A DNA stretch of 64,000 bases from Trogon surrucura (Eukaryota; Chordata; Aves; Trogoniformes; Trogonidae), in NCBI GenBank assembly GCA_020746105.1, contig CM036624.1, forward strand, positions 25,008,084 to 25,072,083, in the 5' to 3' direction. Below are positions 1 to 12,303 of this stretch, piece after piece. A program made the translations under genes and the position numbers. Under the pieces are notes generated by a model. It was not told the DNA's origin and searched no databases. It saw nothing but the letters and a program-made list of their open reading frames with translations. The stretch's first letter is position 1. Each line of letters begins with the position of its first letter.

Positions 1-149
1 GGAGATCACAAGAGTATGTACCTCTGCAGCATCTCCAGCCCTCTCGCTTCCTCCTGTACAGGTGGTGCCTTGACCATACTCCCCATGAACCTCTTGGGAG
101 GTTTCAGCACCACCCCTGCGAGGCTCTGGCATCCACTGCCCACACTCAC
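1..149 (-). other. PTPRF: PTPRF intron after the FN5 second-part exon (partial)
   Basis: This is the start of the intron between FN5 and the expected FN6 exon. The donor reads GCAG|gtgagtg with the GT at 148-149. The intron runs off the window edge, and nothing else is recognisable in it. Confidence 0.85.
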
Positions 150-267
150 CTGCCCCCGTGGTGGTGATGACTTTTGGCTTGCTGCGGGCACCATCTCCTT
201 TGGTGGTGTAGGCAGCGACTGTGACAGAGTAGGTGGTTTCTGGCAGCAGGCCTCCAATGACGGTCTC
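150..267 (-). CDS. PTPRF: PTPRF exon, second part of fibronectin III domain 5
   Basis: This 118-nt exon starts in phase 0 and ends in phase 1. It encodes 39 residues beginning [15 protein letters not shown] and ending KVITTTGA, the C-terminal strands of the fifth fibronectin type III domain. The segment [20 protein letters not shown] is the characteristic E-F-G strand region of this LAR domain. The acceptor is gactcccag|GAG, preceded about 20 nt upstream by a pyrimidine-rich tract; the donor is GCAG|gtgagt. Phase 0 at the start matches both the micro-exon at 2553-2579 and the FN5 first-part exon, so the domain is complete with or without the insert. FN domains 4 to 8 act as an extended membrane-proximal stalk. 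Confidence 0.93.
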
Positions 268-2552
268 CTGGGAGTCCATCCATGAGGTGGAGAAGAGGCA
301 AACAAGAAGAGCAAATACTTGTTACAGAGTGAGCAAAAGGAGGGCACTGGGGTCAGCGTCTCCAACAGCCACACACTCGCTGATTCATGCTCCTGTATTG
401 CACTCGAGCACGCACATCTTGCACAGAGCCACCAAACAACAATTGCTGCCACTCCCAACACTCACCTGCCTAATTCCAACCTCTTCTTCTAACACCTGGC
501 CTTTCCAGGGACCCACCAGCAACCTATTCCAGCAGCTGTGCTCTCCCACGGCTTCTGCCAAGAGGGAGATCTGCTCCAGAGATGGTCCTGCATGAAGCCA
601 GAGCTACCCTGCCACAGCAAGCCTGAGAGTAAGAGGACTGTGGGGCTGTGAACCAGAGCAAAAGCCAGTTCAGCTGGCTGCGGAGATCTCCTGAGGGCTA
701 ATTTGGGGATTTTTTAAAGTTGTCTCTTGCAGCAGAGCCACAGGGAGCACAGAGGCAATGCAGGGGTGGGGGGCCCCCCAGCAGGGAGCACCTGCAGCAC
801 TAAGGCATCACGTTCACCCTCCCTGCCAGGCACAGCGTTGCAGAGACGGGACGGGGTCAGCACAAAATGTTGGCAAGACCTGGAGGGAAAACCCTGCGCC
901 ATGGGAGGTCTGGGAGGAGGGCGGACTCGGCAGTGTGCTAGCACCCTTGCATGCTCTGGCTTCCTCTGGGCAGGAGGATGGCATGGCTCTGCACTTCAAT
1001 TTGAGATCAAAGAAGGGATCACTGCTCCTCCCTCCTGGCCTCCAGCAGCAGTATGACTTGTGCCAAGCCTGCCTGGTCAGGCCTGCAAATGAGCAAGCAC
1101 AGCGAGCTCAGCAGCTCCCATCAGGTCTCTGTGAGCTCAGGGCAGGTACCTCTGAACCGCCTTCATCTGCAGGGGCTGCGGCAGGGACTAGGGCCATTAG
1201 CACTAATAACCCATCAGGTGAGGGAAGCAAGAGGGTTGGACAGGGAGCTGAGCTCGATGGGGAGCTGGGGAAGCTTTTGGGAAGGAGGCAGAGTCTCTGA
1301 GTTGGTTATTTACCCTTTCAGATAAGTAGAGCAGAGATGGAGAGGGTTAAGTTCAAGTTGCTGATGACAGGCAGCACGAGGCTGCTCCAGGGGTCCGGTA
1401 CCTTGCCCGGGGAATCCTCGCCAGCTTTGGGGGTATGAGGGGTGCCTGCAGCTGCTCTCGGAGCACAACCAGTCTCCCACCACTCGTTCGCACCAACACC
1501 CACAGTATTAAACCTGCTGATTTCCAGTCAGTGCTGCTGGTTCAGGGTACCTGCCCAGGCTTACTCATCAAAATCACCGTGTTACCATCGCGGAACCAGC
1601 CAGCCCAGAGAAAAATCAACAAGCACCAACAAGAACCCCGCCAAAATCACCGTGTGAACCAGAGTTCGATCCCAACTCCGCCCCTGCAGCAGATCATGTG
1701 TGCGGGTGAGTGGACGCACAGTCCGATCGGTGCCAACGGACCCGCGGGGGAAGCACTCACACAAAACCTGCAGACTCTGAACATCCCAAGAGAATTCACT
1801 CCTCCCAAATCCATGCAAAGAGAAATTCTCACGCAGAAGCATGCCACCAGGAGCAAAGCAAGCGAGCTGGGAGGAGGGGAGAGAGACCAGGGATGGATGA
1901 AAGAAGGCCTGATTGCATAATGTAAACATAGTGCTGTCATGACAAAGCCACTCTGAGTGAGAATCCTTCACATAAAGCAGGAGGAGGAATGCATTGTGCC
2001 GGGGAAGCTCACAGTAGGGCACGTAATTGAATTGCTGACTCTAAAAAGGTCATTTTCTAGTTTGTTCCTGCAAATTTATATTTCAAAATTATGTGGGAAA
2101 AATTGGATTTAACTGTTTAAATGTGATTGTTTTCTTATTACTACCTGTGTTTCAGCCAAAGGTCACGGTTGAGAGTGTAGGTTATTTTTCAGGACTGCGA
2201 TCAATGTGGTTTAGAGATTATATATCTAATTTTGCTGTGTAACTCGGTGGGCCAACTACTGCAGAAAGTAGGATGCACCTCCTGAGTCAAGCACTTGAGC
2301 CTGCCTAAACCTGCACTGCAACAAGCTGGAAATACAGATTATAGGAAATGTCAATTGCTTTTCTGCATTTAGTAGCAATCTAAATGCCAATTTTCTCTGG
2401 ATTTGCTGCTTGTGAAAGGTTTCACAATGTAACTCTCCAGCCTCATTAAGGGAGTGAAAGGGATGTTTTGACAGCACTGTGTCTACGAAATTCACAAATT
2501 GATTTACCAAATCCCTCTTTTCCAACCTGGAATACACACAAGTGGTACTTAC
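268..2552 (-). other. PTPRF: PTPRF intron between the FN5 micro-exon and FN5 second part
   Basis: This 2285-nt intron has GT at 2551-2552 (gtaagt) and AG at 268-269. The part from 268 to about 1900 is moderately GC-rich with many chance open frames on both strands; none shows family motifs or splice-consistent borders. The part near 2040-2240 is AT-rich. I see no repeat or RNA gene. Confidence 0.8.
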
Positions 2553-2579
2553 ATGGTCGACGGAGTCCTCAGCTCTCCA
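2553..2579 (-). CDS. PTPRF: PTPRF 27-nt micro-exon in FN5 (nine-residue insert)
   Basis: This micro-exon of exactly 27 nt, phase 0 to phase 0, encodes WRAEDSVDH. It is bordered by a long pyrimidine tract ending catcag and by the consensus donor CAT|gtaagt. It lies between the two halves of FN5 and matches the known alternatively spliced nine-residue element of LAR FN5, which in human PTPRF reads WRPEESEDY as I recall it; five of nine residues agree in place. Being a multiple of three, it can be skipped, joining SEAQ directly to ETVIGG. The pyrimidine tract covers about 2582-2613 and suggests control by pyrimidine-tract binding factors. The role of this insert is less well defined than that of the Ig-domain micro-exons. 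Confidence 0.92.
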
Positions 2580-5500
2580 CTGATGGGGGGAGAAAGGAAG
2601 GAGGAGAGAAAAATGGAGACACAGAATTTTAAGGGGCAACGTGTAGGAAGGGAGTGATGACGACAACAGCAGGGGTTAGCAGGACTGGGCTGGGGGGATT
2701 ACAACATTTATACACAGAGGGTCACTTGACACAGGCTGTGCCAAGGGAAGAAAGGGCACAGAGCAATTTTCTACATGCTGCTAGACTGCGCAGTAGGTCT
2801 GAGATCATTCACACAAACAGGGGCAAACAGCTTCCTTCTCACACGGATGGAGAGGTCACCACTTCCTAACTTTACAGCCCTTTCCCCTTCTGGCTTTATT
2901 TGCACTTTTCTGCCTCTTCCACAAGCAGAAGCAAGAAGGGTCAGCTTGTACTAACAAGGCTCTGGGGCTGACTGCTGCCCCTCACAAGTCAACAACAGTT
3001 TTGTGGCCTAATCTCCAGTTTGTCCTCCAGCTACCATCTCCTGTTGAGAACCAAAGGCTTCAACATACAAAATTGAGAGGGCACTCCCTGCAGCAAAGTC
3101 CCAGCACAACATTTATGTACAAGAGCTCCTCTTTCCTCTATTATTTGCTAGAAAATGCTCTGGGGACATCGGAAAACCAAGAAGTGCTGTCTCTTGTAAA
3201 CAGTGTGAGACAGGCTGAGATCTTACACAGAGCTCCACACTAAGCTGCTCGTCTCTGCAGCAGCCCTGTGTGGCTTGGAGCGAGGCTCAAACTGGTGCAT
3301 GTACTGAGGAAACAGCTTCTCACTTCCAATTACACACCACACCAAATGGCAAACACTCATCCGGCAAGAGCAGCCCTGCAGGTAAGGCTTCTACACAAAC
3401 CATTTCCCAGCAGAAGCTCACTCGGTTTCCCAGCCATAGTAGCTCAGTTAGGGCTCTGAAGAGGGAACACACAGGTTTCTGGATGGATTTGGGGTGCTAA
3501 GGCATCAAAGTTGCATTGGGGTGGTGAGATTTAGCAGACCTTGGCTGATGCCACGCATGCCCATAGCACTGTTCTTTGTGGTTGATGCACCGAAGGAAGG
3601 TTTGCAGAGATCACAGTGAGCTCTCTCAGCCAAGACGATGCGTTACATCTCAGATTACTAAATCTGCCTGGAGCAAGCACCGGTCCATGGGTTCAAGCAC
3701 AGAGATAAAAGTGGAAGATAAGTATTGTTGCCCTTGACTCACAGTGTGAGCCTTGGCAAGCCTTATGTCTGAGCCTGAGCTGCCAGCTGAGAAATGGTGC
3801 TCAAATACTGACTTCCTCAGGACACTGGGAAGCCCAGCTAATCCTGCTAAAGTGCTTGGGAACCTACAAGTGCAACAGAAGTACTAAATGGTATTAAAGA
3901 TACAAGTTGCCTTTTACACCTTCAAAATATTTGTTATTTTATTCTATGAACTCAGAAGGAAGCAGCTATTGCAGAAACATTCCTTAAGTTTTTATTATAG
4001 TTCACTTATTTGATGCCATGAGACTGCAGTAGAATTATCACGCTAAACCATCTTAACATTTAATTTCAGTGAAGAGGTCAAGTTGTCCCTAAAGACTTTC
4101 TATGAAGCCAAGGCCCCCAACTAAATGCTACAGTCACTAAAGGCTGTTCATGTCCTACTTGCACCAGCCAGCCCACACCATGGTTGATGGCGACACCCTC
4201 TGCTCTGCTGATCTAAAACCTGGCAAAAGTTTTGCTACAGGAAGGATAGGAGGCCTGGTAGTTCTCTCTCCCAGAAGTACACTTCTGCTCCAATACCATG
4301 TCCCTGTCAGATGGGGGCCACATGAATGGCAACACCCCAACCAGCCCCCATGTAGGTGCAGAAGCAGAAGGTGACACCCCACTGCCACAAACAGTGGAGC
4401 AGACCCAGGCTCAGGAAGCTACTACATCTCCCAGCCTCTCACACCACAGCAGGGAGTTTATTACCCACTAGAATTTTAGACCAAGTGTTTAATGTTCAAA
4501 CTCTGCTTGCTCTTATGTTTCAGTGGACTTTAATCTTGCATCAGATCAGAGTGCAAAGAAACGCCTTGAGATCTGTGCTGGAGGAATAACAGTGAAAAGT
4601 CAGGCCTGCATAAATACCCGGTATAAATTTGTTTCATTATGGAAATACCATCTGCAGATCAAACCATTTCCTTCCTTAAACTAGCTCAATTGCTTCTTAA
4701 CTGTTTAAGCTTGGTCAGTAAGACAAATTCATCTGAAAAGCCCAGGAGCTGTCATAAAAAGAACTCAGACAGGGCTGTGTGCACAAGGCAGGATGGCTCA
4801 GGGAGGTGCTAAAGCTAACAGTGTGTATTTATGGCAGCTGCAATGCCTTAACATTTCATTTTACACTTCAACACCACATGGCATAGCCATGTCTCACCAG
4901 GGAATGGCTGGTTTTTCTGACCATCGCTTTTGCAAAAGACAGACTCAAACCCTCCTAAACAGCCCCGGCTACGGGAAGCGGGTATTCCTGCAGATCCTTC
5001 TCTTCAGCGACTGTGGTGCAACAGTGAAACTCCAGATGTAAACTCAGGTGCTCAGCCTGTGGGATGAGGAAGGTTCTGAGGGTTCCAGCACCGCACATTT
5101 GTCCATTACTGCAATGTCTCTTGGATGATGCCTTTCCGTTTTGTTCCACTTACGAAGCAGAGCACATCTCACCTCCACGTCAGTAAGACAAGTACACATG
5201 CATCAGGAGTTTTTCCAAGTAGATTCAGATAAAGATCCTCGACCATCACCCAGCAAAACAGGAGGCTGTAAATTCCTCTGTGTTATGCTTGGGGTGGGCA
5301 CTGCCCAGTGAGAATAGGAGTCTCTGCTTCTCCTTTCTCCTTTGATCTCAGTCCAACAGCTTCAAGTTCCTGACGTTACTCCTTCCTCCTCTTCTGGAGC
5401 AAGCTGGAGGGATGTGTGCTCTGCACACTGGATGGAGAAGTGCTGCCTGCGAAGACCACGTAATCTTCCCGTAAGTCTGCAGCCCTTCTAGCAGGCAATA

Positions 5501-8500
5501 CACCTCACCCCTGCCATGACTCTGCAGAGCAGAAGAAGGAGGTGGCAAGGAGTTTCTCCTCCACAAGGCCTGACCTTCCTGACCCCAGCCAGATGCCAGC
5601 AGCAGAAGCACTGCAAAGCTCCCTGGGCAGGCTGGATCTGCAGAGGGCTGTGAGCAGTGAGGCTGATGTGCACGTTGCATCTCCAGAGCGATGCAGGCAG
5701 CAGGCTCTCCAGCAAATATGCCACACGACTGAGGGCAGAAGCAGTTGTTGAGGCCATGCAGGACTGGTACTTGGGAAGGGATGGAGGGGATCAAGCCCAC
5801 TGTTCCTCTTGACAAGCTGCAGCTGCCCAGGAATTGGAGATCAAGGAAAACAGGTGGGGCTTTGCCTTTCCCTTAAGAACCTGGTGCTTGTGCTCCATGG
5901 CCCTGCTACCCCCCATTCCCTCAAGCTGGTGAGGACTTGTGTAAGAGTGGTGGAGTGCAGCTGAGACCCTGCTCTGGTGCCCCTGCCCCTTTCAAAGGTG
6001 CTCTCTTGGTGCTTGGATGTGTTGGGCCTAAGACCCAGGACACAGAAATTAATCTTCTGCCGTTGCCCACCACAGGACCTGGCTGAGCCAGGAGGTGGTG
6101 CAGGCTCTGACCCAGCTCTGTGGCGATACAAGTGCACTCCCTGGGCACTTCTTCATGGGGCATGGTCACATTTGCTTGTCCGTCAGTCTGTCAGTAGGAG
6201 GTAAGAGCTCAGACTGGAAGGCACAGAGAAATCTGACACAGATAATCAGTCACAGGAGCAGCCACAGACGGGAGGGAGAGGCTTCAGTTCCATCACAGGA
6301 CCTTCCTAACAACTGATTACTCTCCCTAGGAAAGGAGGCTGTAAAATAAAAATTGATCTCTCCAGCACCAGGGCCCCCACTTCTCTGCTGATGTTTTAGT
6401 CCTTCCTGCTCAAATGGTTTTGAAAACTCAGAATATTTATTATCTGCATAGCTAACATCTCTATTCCCTTTCCTTTTTCCTTTCATCTTCGTTTACTCTC
6501 TCTCTCTCTCATCTTCAATCAGGAAAAATCATGAGTCAGCTTTAATACCAGTATCTTCATAGCACCTGCAGGAAGCAGATTACGTGGTACATACCTACTT
6601 AAAACCAGCAGAAAGCCTGGCTAGGCAGAAGGAGGGACTCTGCCTACATGTCCAGAGAATTTCTTCACTAACCACAGATTTTTAATCAGCTTAAATTTTC
6701 TCCTTGTGCACTGGTATAAATGTTTACGAACATTTACAAGTACTGAACTGTGGCTATATCCTGGACATCTTCCTCCTGTGACCCTCAGGGACAGGTGTTC
6801 CAGTGAATCTTTTTGTTTTCTTCCATAGAAAATAACTCTTCCAAGACTACTCGTTAAAATTTGATCTGGCTGTTTGCAAAGACACGCACTGCTGTACTGA
6901 AAGATGGCAGCTCTTACAGTGTTCTTCAGCTTCTGGAGCAGATGTATTTCATCACAAGTACAGGTCATGCCTGGCTTCTCACTCTTTCGGGAAATAAAGA
7001 TCTCTTCTGCCAAGTCAGTGAAACCTCTTCCCGGCAGGGTCATCACTAATTTATCCCAAGAGCGACATGACTCCTTCAAAGTAGTCACTTCTCTGCAACT
7101 ATCTTTTGGCCTTCACTTTCATTCAAAAATTACAGCAGATGAGTTCAGCACCACACATACCAGAAAAAAAAAAATCACAGCAGTCAAGAACTTTCCCACA
7201 TAAATTCCCCCAATAGGAAAGACTGGTAAGTGGCCCGACAAGCCAGGAAACTTCAAGCAACTTGCCTCCCTGATGCACACATTCAAAATAATGCAAAATC
7301 CAGCACTCCTTGGAAAGTTTCTGGCTCTGGCATCCTCATTCCTGCACATTAGCATGGGGTTTCTCTCTCTGAAATGTATGAGTAAGGAGTGAAAGCAGAA
7401 CTGGCTGGGCAAGCATAAAATATTTGAAAACACCAACAAGAACAACATTGCCAACTTCGCCCACCCACACTTGGGACCAACCCATTAACTCCAAACTCCA
7501 GCTAAACAACACAGCATCAATTGTTCAAAAAACACAGAAGATTATATCCTCCTGGAATAAGTAAAGGGCAGTAAGCAGCTTTTGTAATGATTAAAATAAA
7601 GCAACCTCTGAAATGTAAAGAGAGACGTGCTCCAAACAACACTGCAAGGACCCTCAAAGCATTTCCTCTCTTTAAAGTTTTCCCCTTCCACATTATTACT
7701 GAGTTTTATCCCTCAGATATGAATGGGGAGCAAAGCTGCTTCTGTGGACTATCCTCCCCACTGACAAACGTATAAATGATTCACAGCTGCGTTCAGGAGA
7801 CAGATCAATTAATCGTTGCAGCTCTCCAGTATTTATATTTGGCATCATTCAAGCAAGCCAGCTCTGAATCGATTACTCTCGTTGCTTCCAACAGCAGCAG
7901 ATCCTCTACTTCATTTATACGATTATCTTTGTTGAGAACAGCGTGGGTCATCCAGGATGAAGGACCTTTGCTCCAAAGAAGAGTTGTATTTCATCACAGA
8001 CATAACCCAACACTTCCCTGGATGCTAGCAAAGAGGTAACTACACACGGCTGGCTGAGCAAAGCGCATAAGCATGCCTGGAGCACTGTGTGGGAACAGGG
8101 CCTCAGCTCACAGCCGGTGAGGTATCCAGGAGACCGTTTCGCCCTGAACATAGTCAGCAGCAGGAAAGAAGCAGACTCAAGGTTTATTTAAAACCCTCAG
8201 AGGTTTTATAACCTGACTGGCAAAATACAATTTGCTCCAGCTGGAGTGGGCACAGGATGTGGCAAGCAGAGAGAGGTACGTGACAGAGAAGGGCTAAGAG
8301 AGGAGCATCGTCGAATACATCATCTTTCCTACAGCAACCCTTTCCCGATTACACTTTTCACCCATTTGTAAGCCACAGTTGAGGGATAAGTCATTCTCCT
8401 TGCTCAGAGGCAGGGCTGAGTCCCACACTCTGGAGCTGCAAGAGGACGCCAAGAAACACTTGGACCCAGCCAGCCTGGCTCTCTGCAGAGAGGAAAGGTG

Positions 8501-8534
8501 CCATGCCCACCAGCCTGTGGTCCCCACACTGTAC
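2580..8534 (-). other. PTPRF: PTPRF intron between FN5 first part and the FN5 micro-exon
   Basis: This 5955-nt intron has GT at 8533-8534 and AG at 2580-2581. It contains a 15-nt CT run at 6496-6510 and an 11-nt A run near 7164-7174. Open frames such as the 155-codon one at 5348-5815 have no recognisable domain. I see no tRNA, rRNA or clear transposon in it. Confidence 0.8.
6496..6510. repeat. Short (CT)n simple repeat
   Basis: An uninterrupted CT dinucleotide run of 15 nt inside an intron. It is short and of no evident function. Confidence 0.9.
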
Positions 8535-8728
8535 CTGTGCTTCTGACAGCATGACGTCCTTGATCACTGGCTGCCCTCGGGGCTCGTTGTTTTCCAGCTT
8601 CACGTATGTAACCTGGTACCCGCGGATCTGCCCGTGCTGCTTGTTGGAGATGGGCAGCTTCCAGCTCACCCGGATGGCAGTCGAATTCACAGACTCGACC
8701 TCCACCTTTCGCGGAGGGGCACTGGGCA
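8535..8728 (-). CDS. PTPRF: PTPRF exon, first part of fibronectin III domain 5
   Basis: This 194-nt exon, phase 1 in and phase 0 out, encodes the N-terminal part of FN5. It starts [20 protein letters not shown] and ends DVMLSEAQ. The conserved core tryptophan is in RVSWKLP and the C-strand tyrosines are in GYQVTYV, as expected for fibronectin III. An N-glycosylation sequon, NST, follows the A strand. The acceptor is gtgttacag|TG and the donor CACAG|gtacag. The phase-0 donor allows joining either to the 27-nt micro-exon or straight to the second-part exon. The string [14 protein letters not shown] agrees with LAR rather than with PTPRS or PTPRD. Confidence 0.95.
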
Positions 8729-11664
8729 CTGTAACACACACAGGATGGACAGTTAGCTGGTACCACACAACTGCTGTCAGCTACTTCTCACTCCTTTGCT
8801 ACTCTCCCTCCACTTCATTGCAAGGATACCCTGCTGGCACAGGTTCCCTGGACCTGTCCAGGAGGTCATATAGCAGTTTTCCAGTGTGACCATATCCCCT
8901 GCCATTTCCCAGCATTCAAGCACTTTCGCTACTCTCAGTAGGAAAGAGCATGACAATGATATACAGGAGCACCCCTAATAAAAGCAAGTGCTGGATCAGA
9001 CTCAAGGTCCATCCATCCCTCTCTTGTGTCCAGCAATCGGAGAGCAAGGAAGAATACAAGAATATACCAGAATATAAAGAATATGGCAATCAGCTGCAGC
9101 TCAGTGTGCCCTGCGGCAGAGGCAGGGGTTTTCAAGCCTTCTTTGCGTCCTGCCTGTCACACCACCTCCTCTCAGATGCCTCTGCGTACATCTGAACACA
9201 GTCCAACAGCCCCAGGTAGTGTGACTAGGCACCACGACTGCCTCACGGGGAGCCCTGGTACCTGCCACCAGCCAGAGTGCACACGCGCTCTTCCCCTGTG
9301 ACAGCAAGAGGTTAATGAGGGGGAAAAGCACCATCCTAAAACAATAACCCAGAGCTCTGAGACAGCAGTCACTGAACTCAGCCAGATAAAGGGGCCTGTG
9401 GGGATTGTGACAGCTCTGGGGACTGTATTTCATGCACGGCTAGCTGAATGCTTTTTGATAATAAAATGAAAAATTACACTGCCCAGAAAATATCAATTTT
9501 CTTGCAAGGTGAGGCCCGTTTAAAAATGTATTTATACCCTATTTACCATTTGGAAAAATTACCTCCTTATTACTTTTTGCTCTTGCATTGACTGTGACAA
9601 AAATGTCAATGCTAAAAAATTAGCCTCTTGGTTGCTCCTGGAAAGCTCCTTCCGGCTGAAGCAGCTGGGAGCAGATGCGTGCGCTCCCTGCGGAGGATGC
9701 CGCTGCTACACTAGTGACCGGTACCCAAGCGAAAGACTTGGGCTCCATTCTAGCACCTCTACTGCAGGACCTCTCCCACTCTCCACTGCCTGGGAAAATC
9801 CAGGGGTTCAGAACCCTCTATGCCCCAATTCTCAAAACAGCAAGAAATAATCAGTATTAGATAATTAGGGATGGATAGCTGACAAGCAGACATAATGAGT
9901 ATGGCTATTTCAACCAAATAGATGGGAAGAAACAGCTACCCAGCAGGTAAGCACAGTTTTTAAGCTGTACGGCAATTCATTATTTTTCCCAGATGTCCTT
10001 CTTAATTGTAGATAATTAAATAAAATAGAGGAAGGAGGAATGGAGCATTTTAGCACCGTGAGGCCAGCTGAAGGTATGGGAATAGAGCGGGCTGTGCTTG
10101 AATAGTTACCACCTTCTGGCTGGAGCAGCCTACGCTGTAATCCACAATTCACTTAGTACAGTGACCTTGCGCAAACCACAGGGCTCTCTTGCCCTAGCAA
10201 AACTCTCCTACCCACATACACAGTTGGGAGTCCAAGCGAAAAACAAGATCCTCCCTGAGAGCCTGACAGAAGCTGTGTGTTAAGCTCTGCTGGCAAGACA
10301 AGGCAGGAGGCCTTGGCAGGACATGATGCAGGGATGTTGGGACACAAAAAGGTGTGAATGTGAGCAGACCACAGCGTTTTGAGGAAGACTATCCTACACC
10401 ATCACGGGAAGCATGTGCTGCATCTGAGACCCAAACAGGGCAAGTTCAATTTGTTTTCAGATCATAGTTGAGCTTTTCTCATTCCTTCATTGCGGGTATT
10501 TACTGAGCATCAGCATGTTGGAAAGATACAAAATCACTCCTGACAGTTGAGCTGGAATGTCCAACCACAGCGCCCGAAAACTAACTGAGAGAGCTTGTTG
10601 CGACGTTTCTGGGGTAGCAGCTTCCCCTGGGCTACAACTCTGCTCAATGAGAACTGAAGCAAACAATACAGGCAGCAGGACATACACAGCTGTGTTTGCC
10701 AGCCCAGGAATGCAGTCAGTGAACATTCCCAGACGCCACTTCCAGAGCCACGAGATATGGGGGACAGTGGCAGCCCGTTTAGGGAAACTGTAACATGTCT
10801 GGTTTCAATTTGCTACGCTGACTAGGCAATGCAGAGATCATCCTTCCTTTGCCCGGATGCTGCAGCTCTTTCTTCTCCCATTAAATCTGCGGCTTCTGGG
10901 GTCAGCATGAAGCCATGGAAGCTCATACTGTCAGCCTGAGCTGTGGCACTTTCAAAGGAAATGGCTTAAGTCATGATGACATAACTGACAGCCTTGCTAA
11001 TACAAAGCAATTTCTCTTTAAAGCTGTCGTATCCAGTAAAGTGTTCTGTACATGTGATATTCTGACTCTTGAGCGGAAGAGCAGATTTATATAAGCTGTG
11101 GCTTGCCTGGAAGCTGGGGCAGGAAGCAGCTTTCCTGCAGTATCTACAAGTTTCAAATGGATTTCTTTTCTCCTCTTTCGTTTGCCATATTTCAGGTCAA
11201 CAAGTAAACTTTAAGTCCTGATCTCACTGTGTTTGAGAAAAGCCTTTGGCTGGGAGAACTCATGTTACCTTCAGTAAAATGGAAACCAACACACCAAATA
11301 CGAGAAAGTCAAAATGGCAAAGCAGCGTAACGCCTCCTCACACATGCAGGAAGCACTGCTAATACACACAGGACTTTCGTGGGGCCAGGCCAGGACTTTG
11401 GACCCATAGCCTGGAGGTAACCATCGTACCAGAACAAGGACAAGCAGAGCAATTCCCCTACTCCATGCCAAGGAAACTGTAGAGATCCACTCCCCAGAAC
11501 AGTTGACCAAAGCACTGCTGCTGACAGTCTCCCGTTCTGCTTGAAAAACACCCTCAGGCCAATATCCTCACCCACTCCCTTTCCCTGCTTTTCCAATAAC
11601 TCAAGCCAGGAGAGTCCTGGTTACCCCAAGGCAGTAGCTGAAGGAGCCATTCAGTAACACCTAC
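8729..11664 (-). other. PTPRF: PTPRF intron between FN4 and FN5
   Basis: This 2936-nt intron has GT at 11663-11664 (gtaggt) and AG at 8729-8730. Its middle, about 9440-10060, is AT-rich. I recognise no gene, repeat family or RNA in it. Confidence 0.8.
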
Positions 11665-11970
11665 CATCCTCATCAGTGCGCACGTGCACGGGGATGCTCT
11701 CCGGTCCCGGCCCCACATCGGTGTGAGCCCTTACCCACACCTTGTACTCGGTCCATTTCTCCAGGTCCTTGATCTCCCAGCTGGAGTGCTCCCGTCCAAT
11801 GCCATCCACCACATGCTTGGTGTTGTCATCTCCTTCCACTGCCTGGTACGCAATGGAGTACTGAGTGATGACACCATTGCGGCTCTGGGCAGGCGGTGGC
11901 ACCCAACTTACCCGGATGGTAGTGGAGCTGGTGCTTACACATTCGACTTCTTGGGGTGGGGCGGAGGGGG
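11665..11970 (-). CDS. PTPRF: PTPRF exon, fibronectin III domain 4
   Basis: This single 306-nt exon, phase 1 to phase 1, encodes the whole fourth fibronectin III domain (about 102 residues). It runs from PSAPPQEVECV to VHVRTDED. Fold landmarks are the core tryptophan in RVSWVPPP, the tyrosine pair around QYSIAYQ, the W-T-E-Y-K-V-W-V string (EKWTEYKVWVRAHT), and the GPGPES turn before the G strand. Because it starts and ends in phase 1, the exon can be skipped cleanly to give a form without FN4. Shorter ectodomain forms lacking membrane-proximal FN domains are known in the LAR family. The acceptor is ttatccctag|CC and the donor GATG|gtaggt. Confidence 0.96.
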
Positions 11971-12289
11971 CTAGGGATAAATAAATGAAGTGGGGAGATG
12001 AAGGGAAATGAGTGGAAGGACAAACCAAAATGCACAAGGAACTTTTACCCAGCCAACTGAGCATTGAACACACAAATGGAAGTTCAGCCAGTAGCCCCTT
12101 GGACAACCTGGCCTGCCTTCCTCGCAGATCATCAAACATGGCGGTAGGGTCAATCTGTGTTTGAAAGCCTGATGAACAGCATGGAGACAGAAGTGCTGTT
12201 CTGCACCAGAGAACACGTCTTCCCAAAGCAGTTCTGGACGCTCACTTTACCAAACACAACAAATGGCAGCAAGGGAGGTGGGGGGGTGT

Positions 12290-12303
12290 GAGAGAGAGAG
12301 AGA
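12290..12303. repeat. Short (GA)n simple repeat
   Basis: A 14-nt GA run directly after a G-rich stretch, inside an intron. Confidence 0.85.

Noticed and set aside
758..1300. 180-codon open frame on the plus strand
   Set aside because: It is antisense to a PTPRF intron, has no recognisable motif and is compositionally like intron.
11971..12226. Upstream extension of the FN4 open frame beyond the exon
   Set aside because: The frame stays open by chance, but a clear acceptor (ttatccctag) at 11971-11972 and the family sequence begin at 11970.
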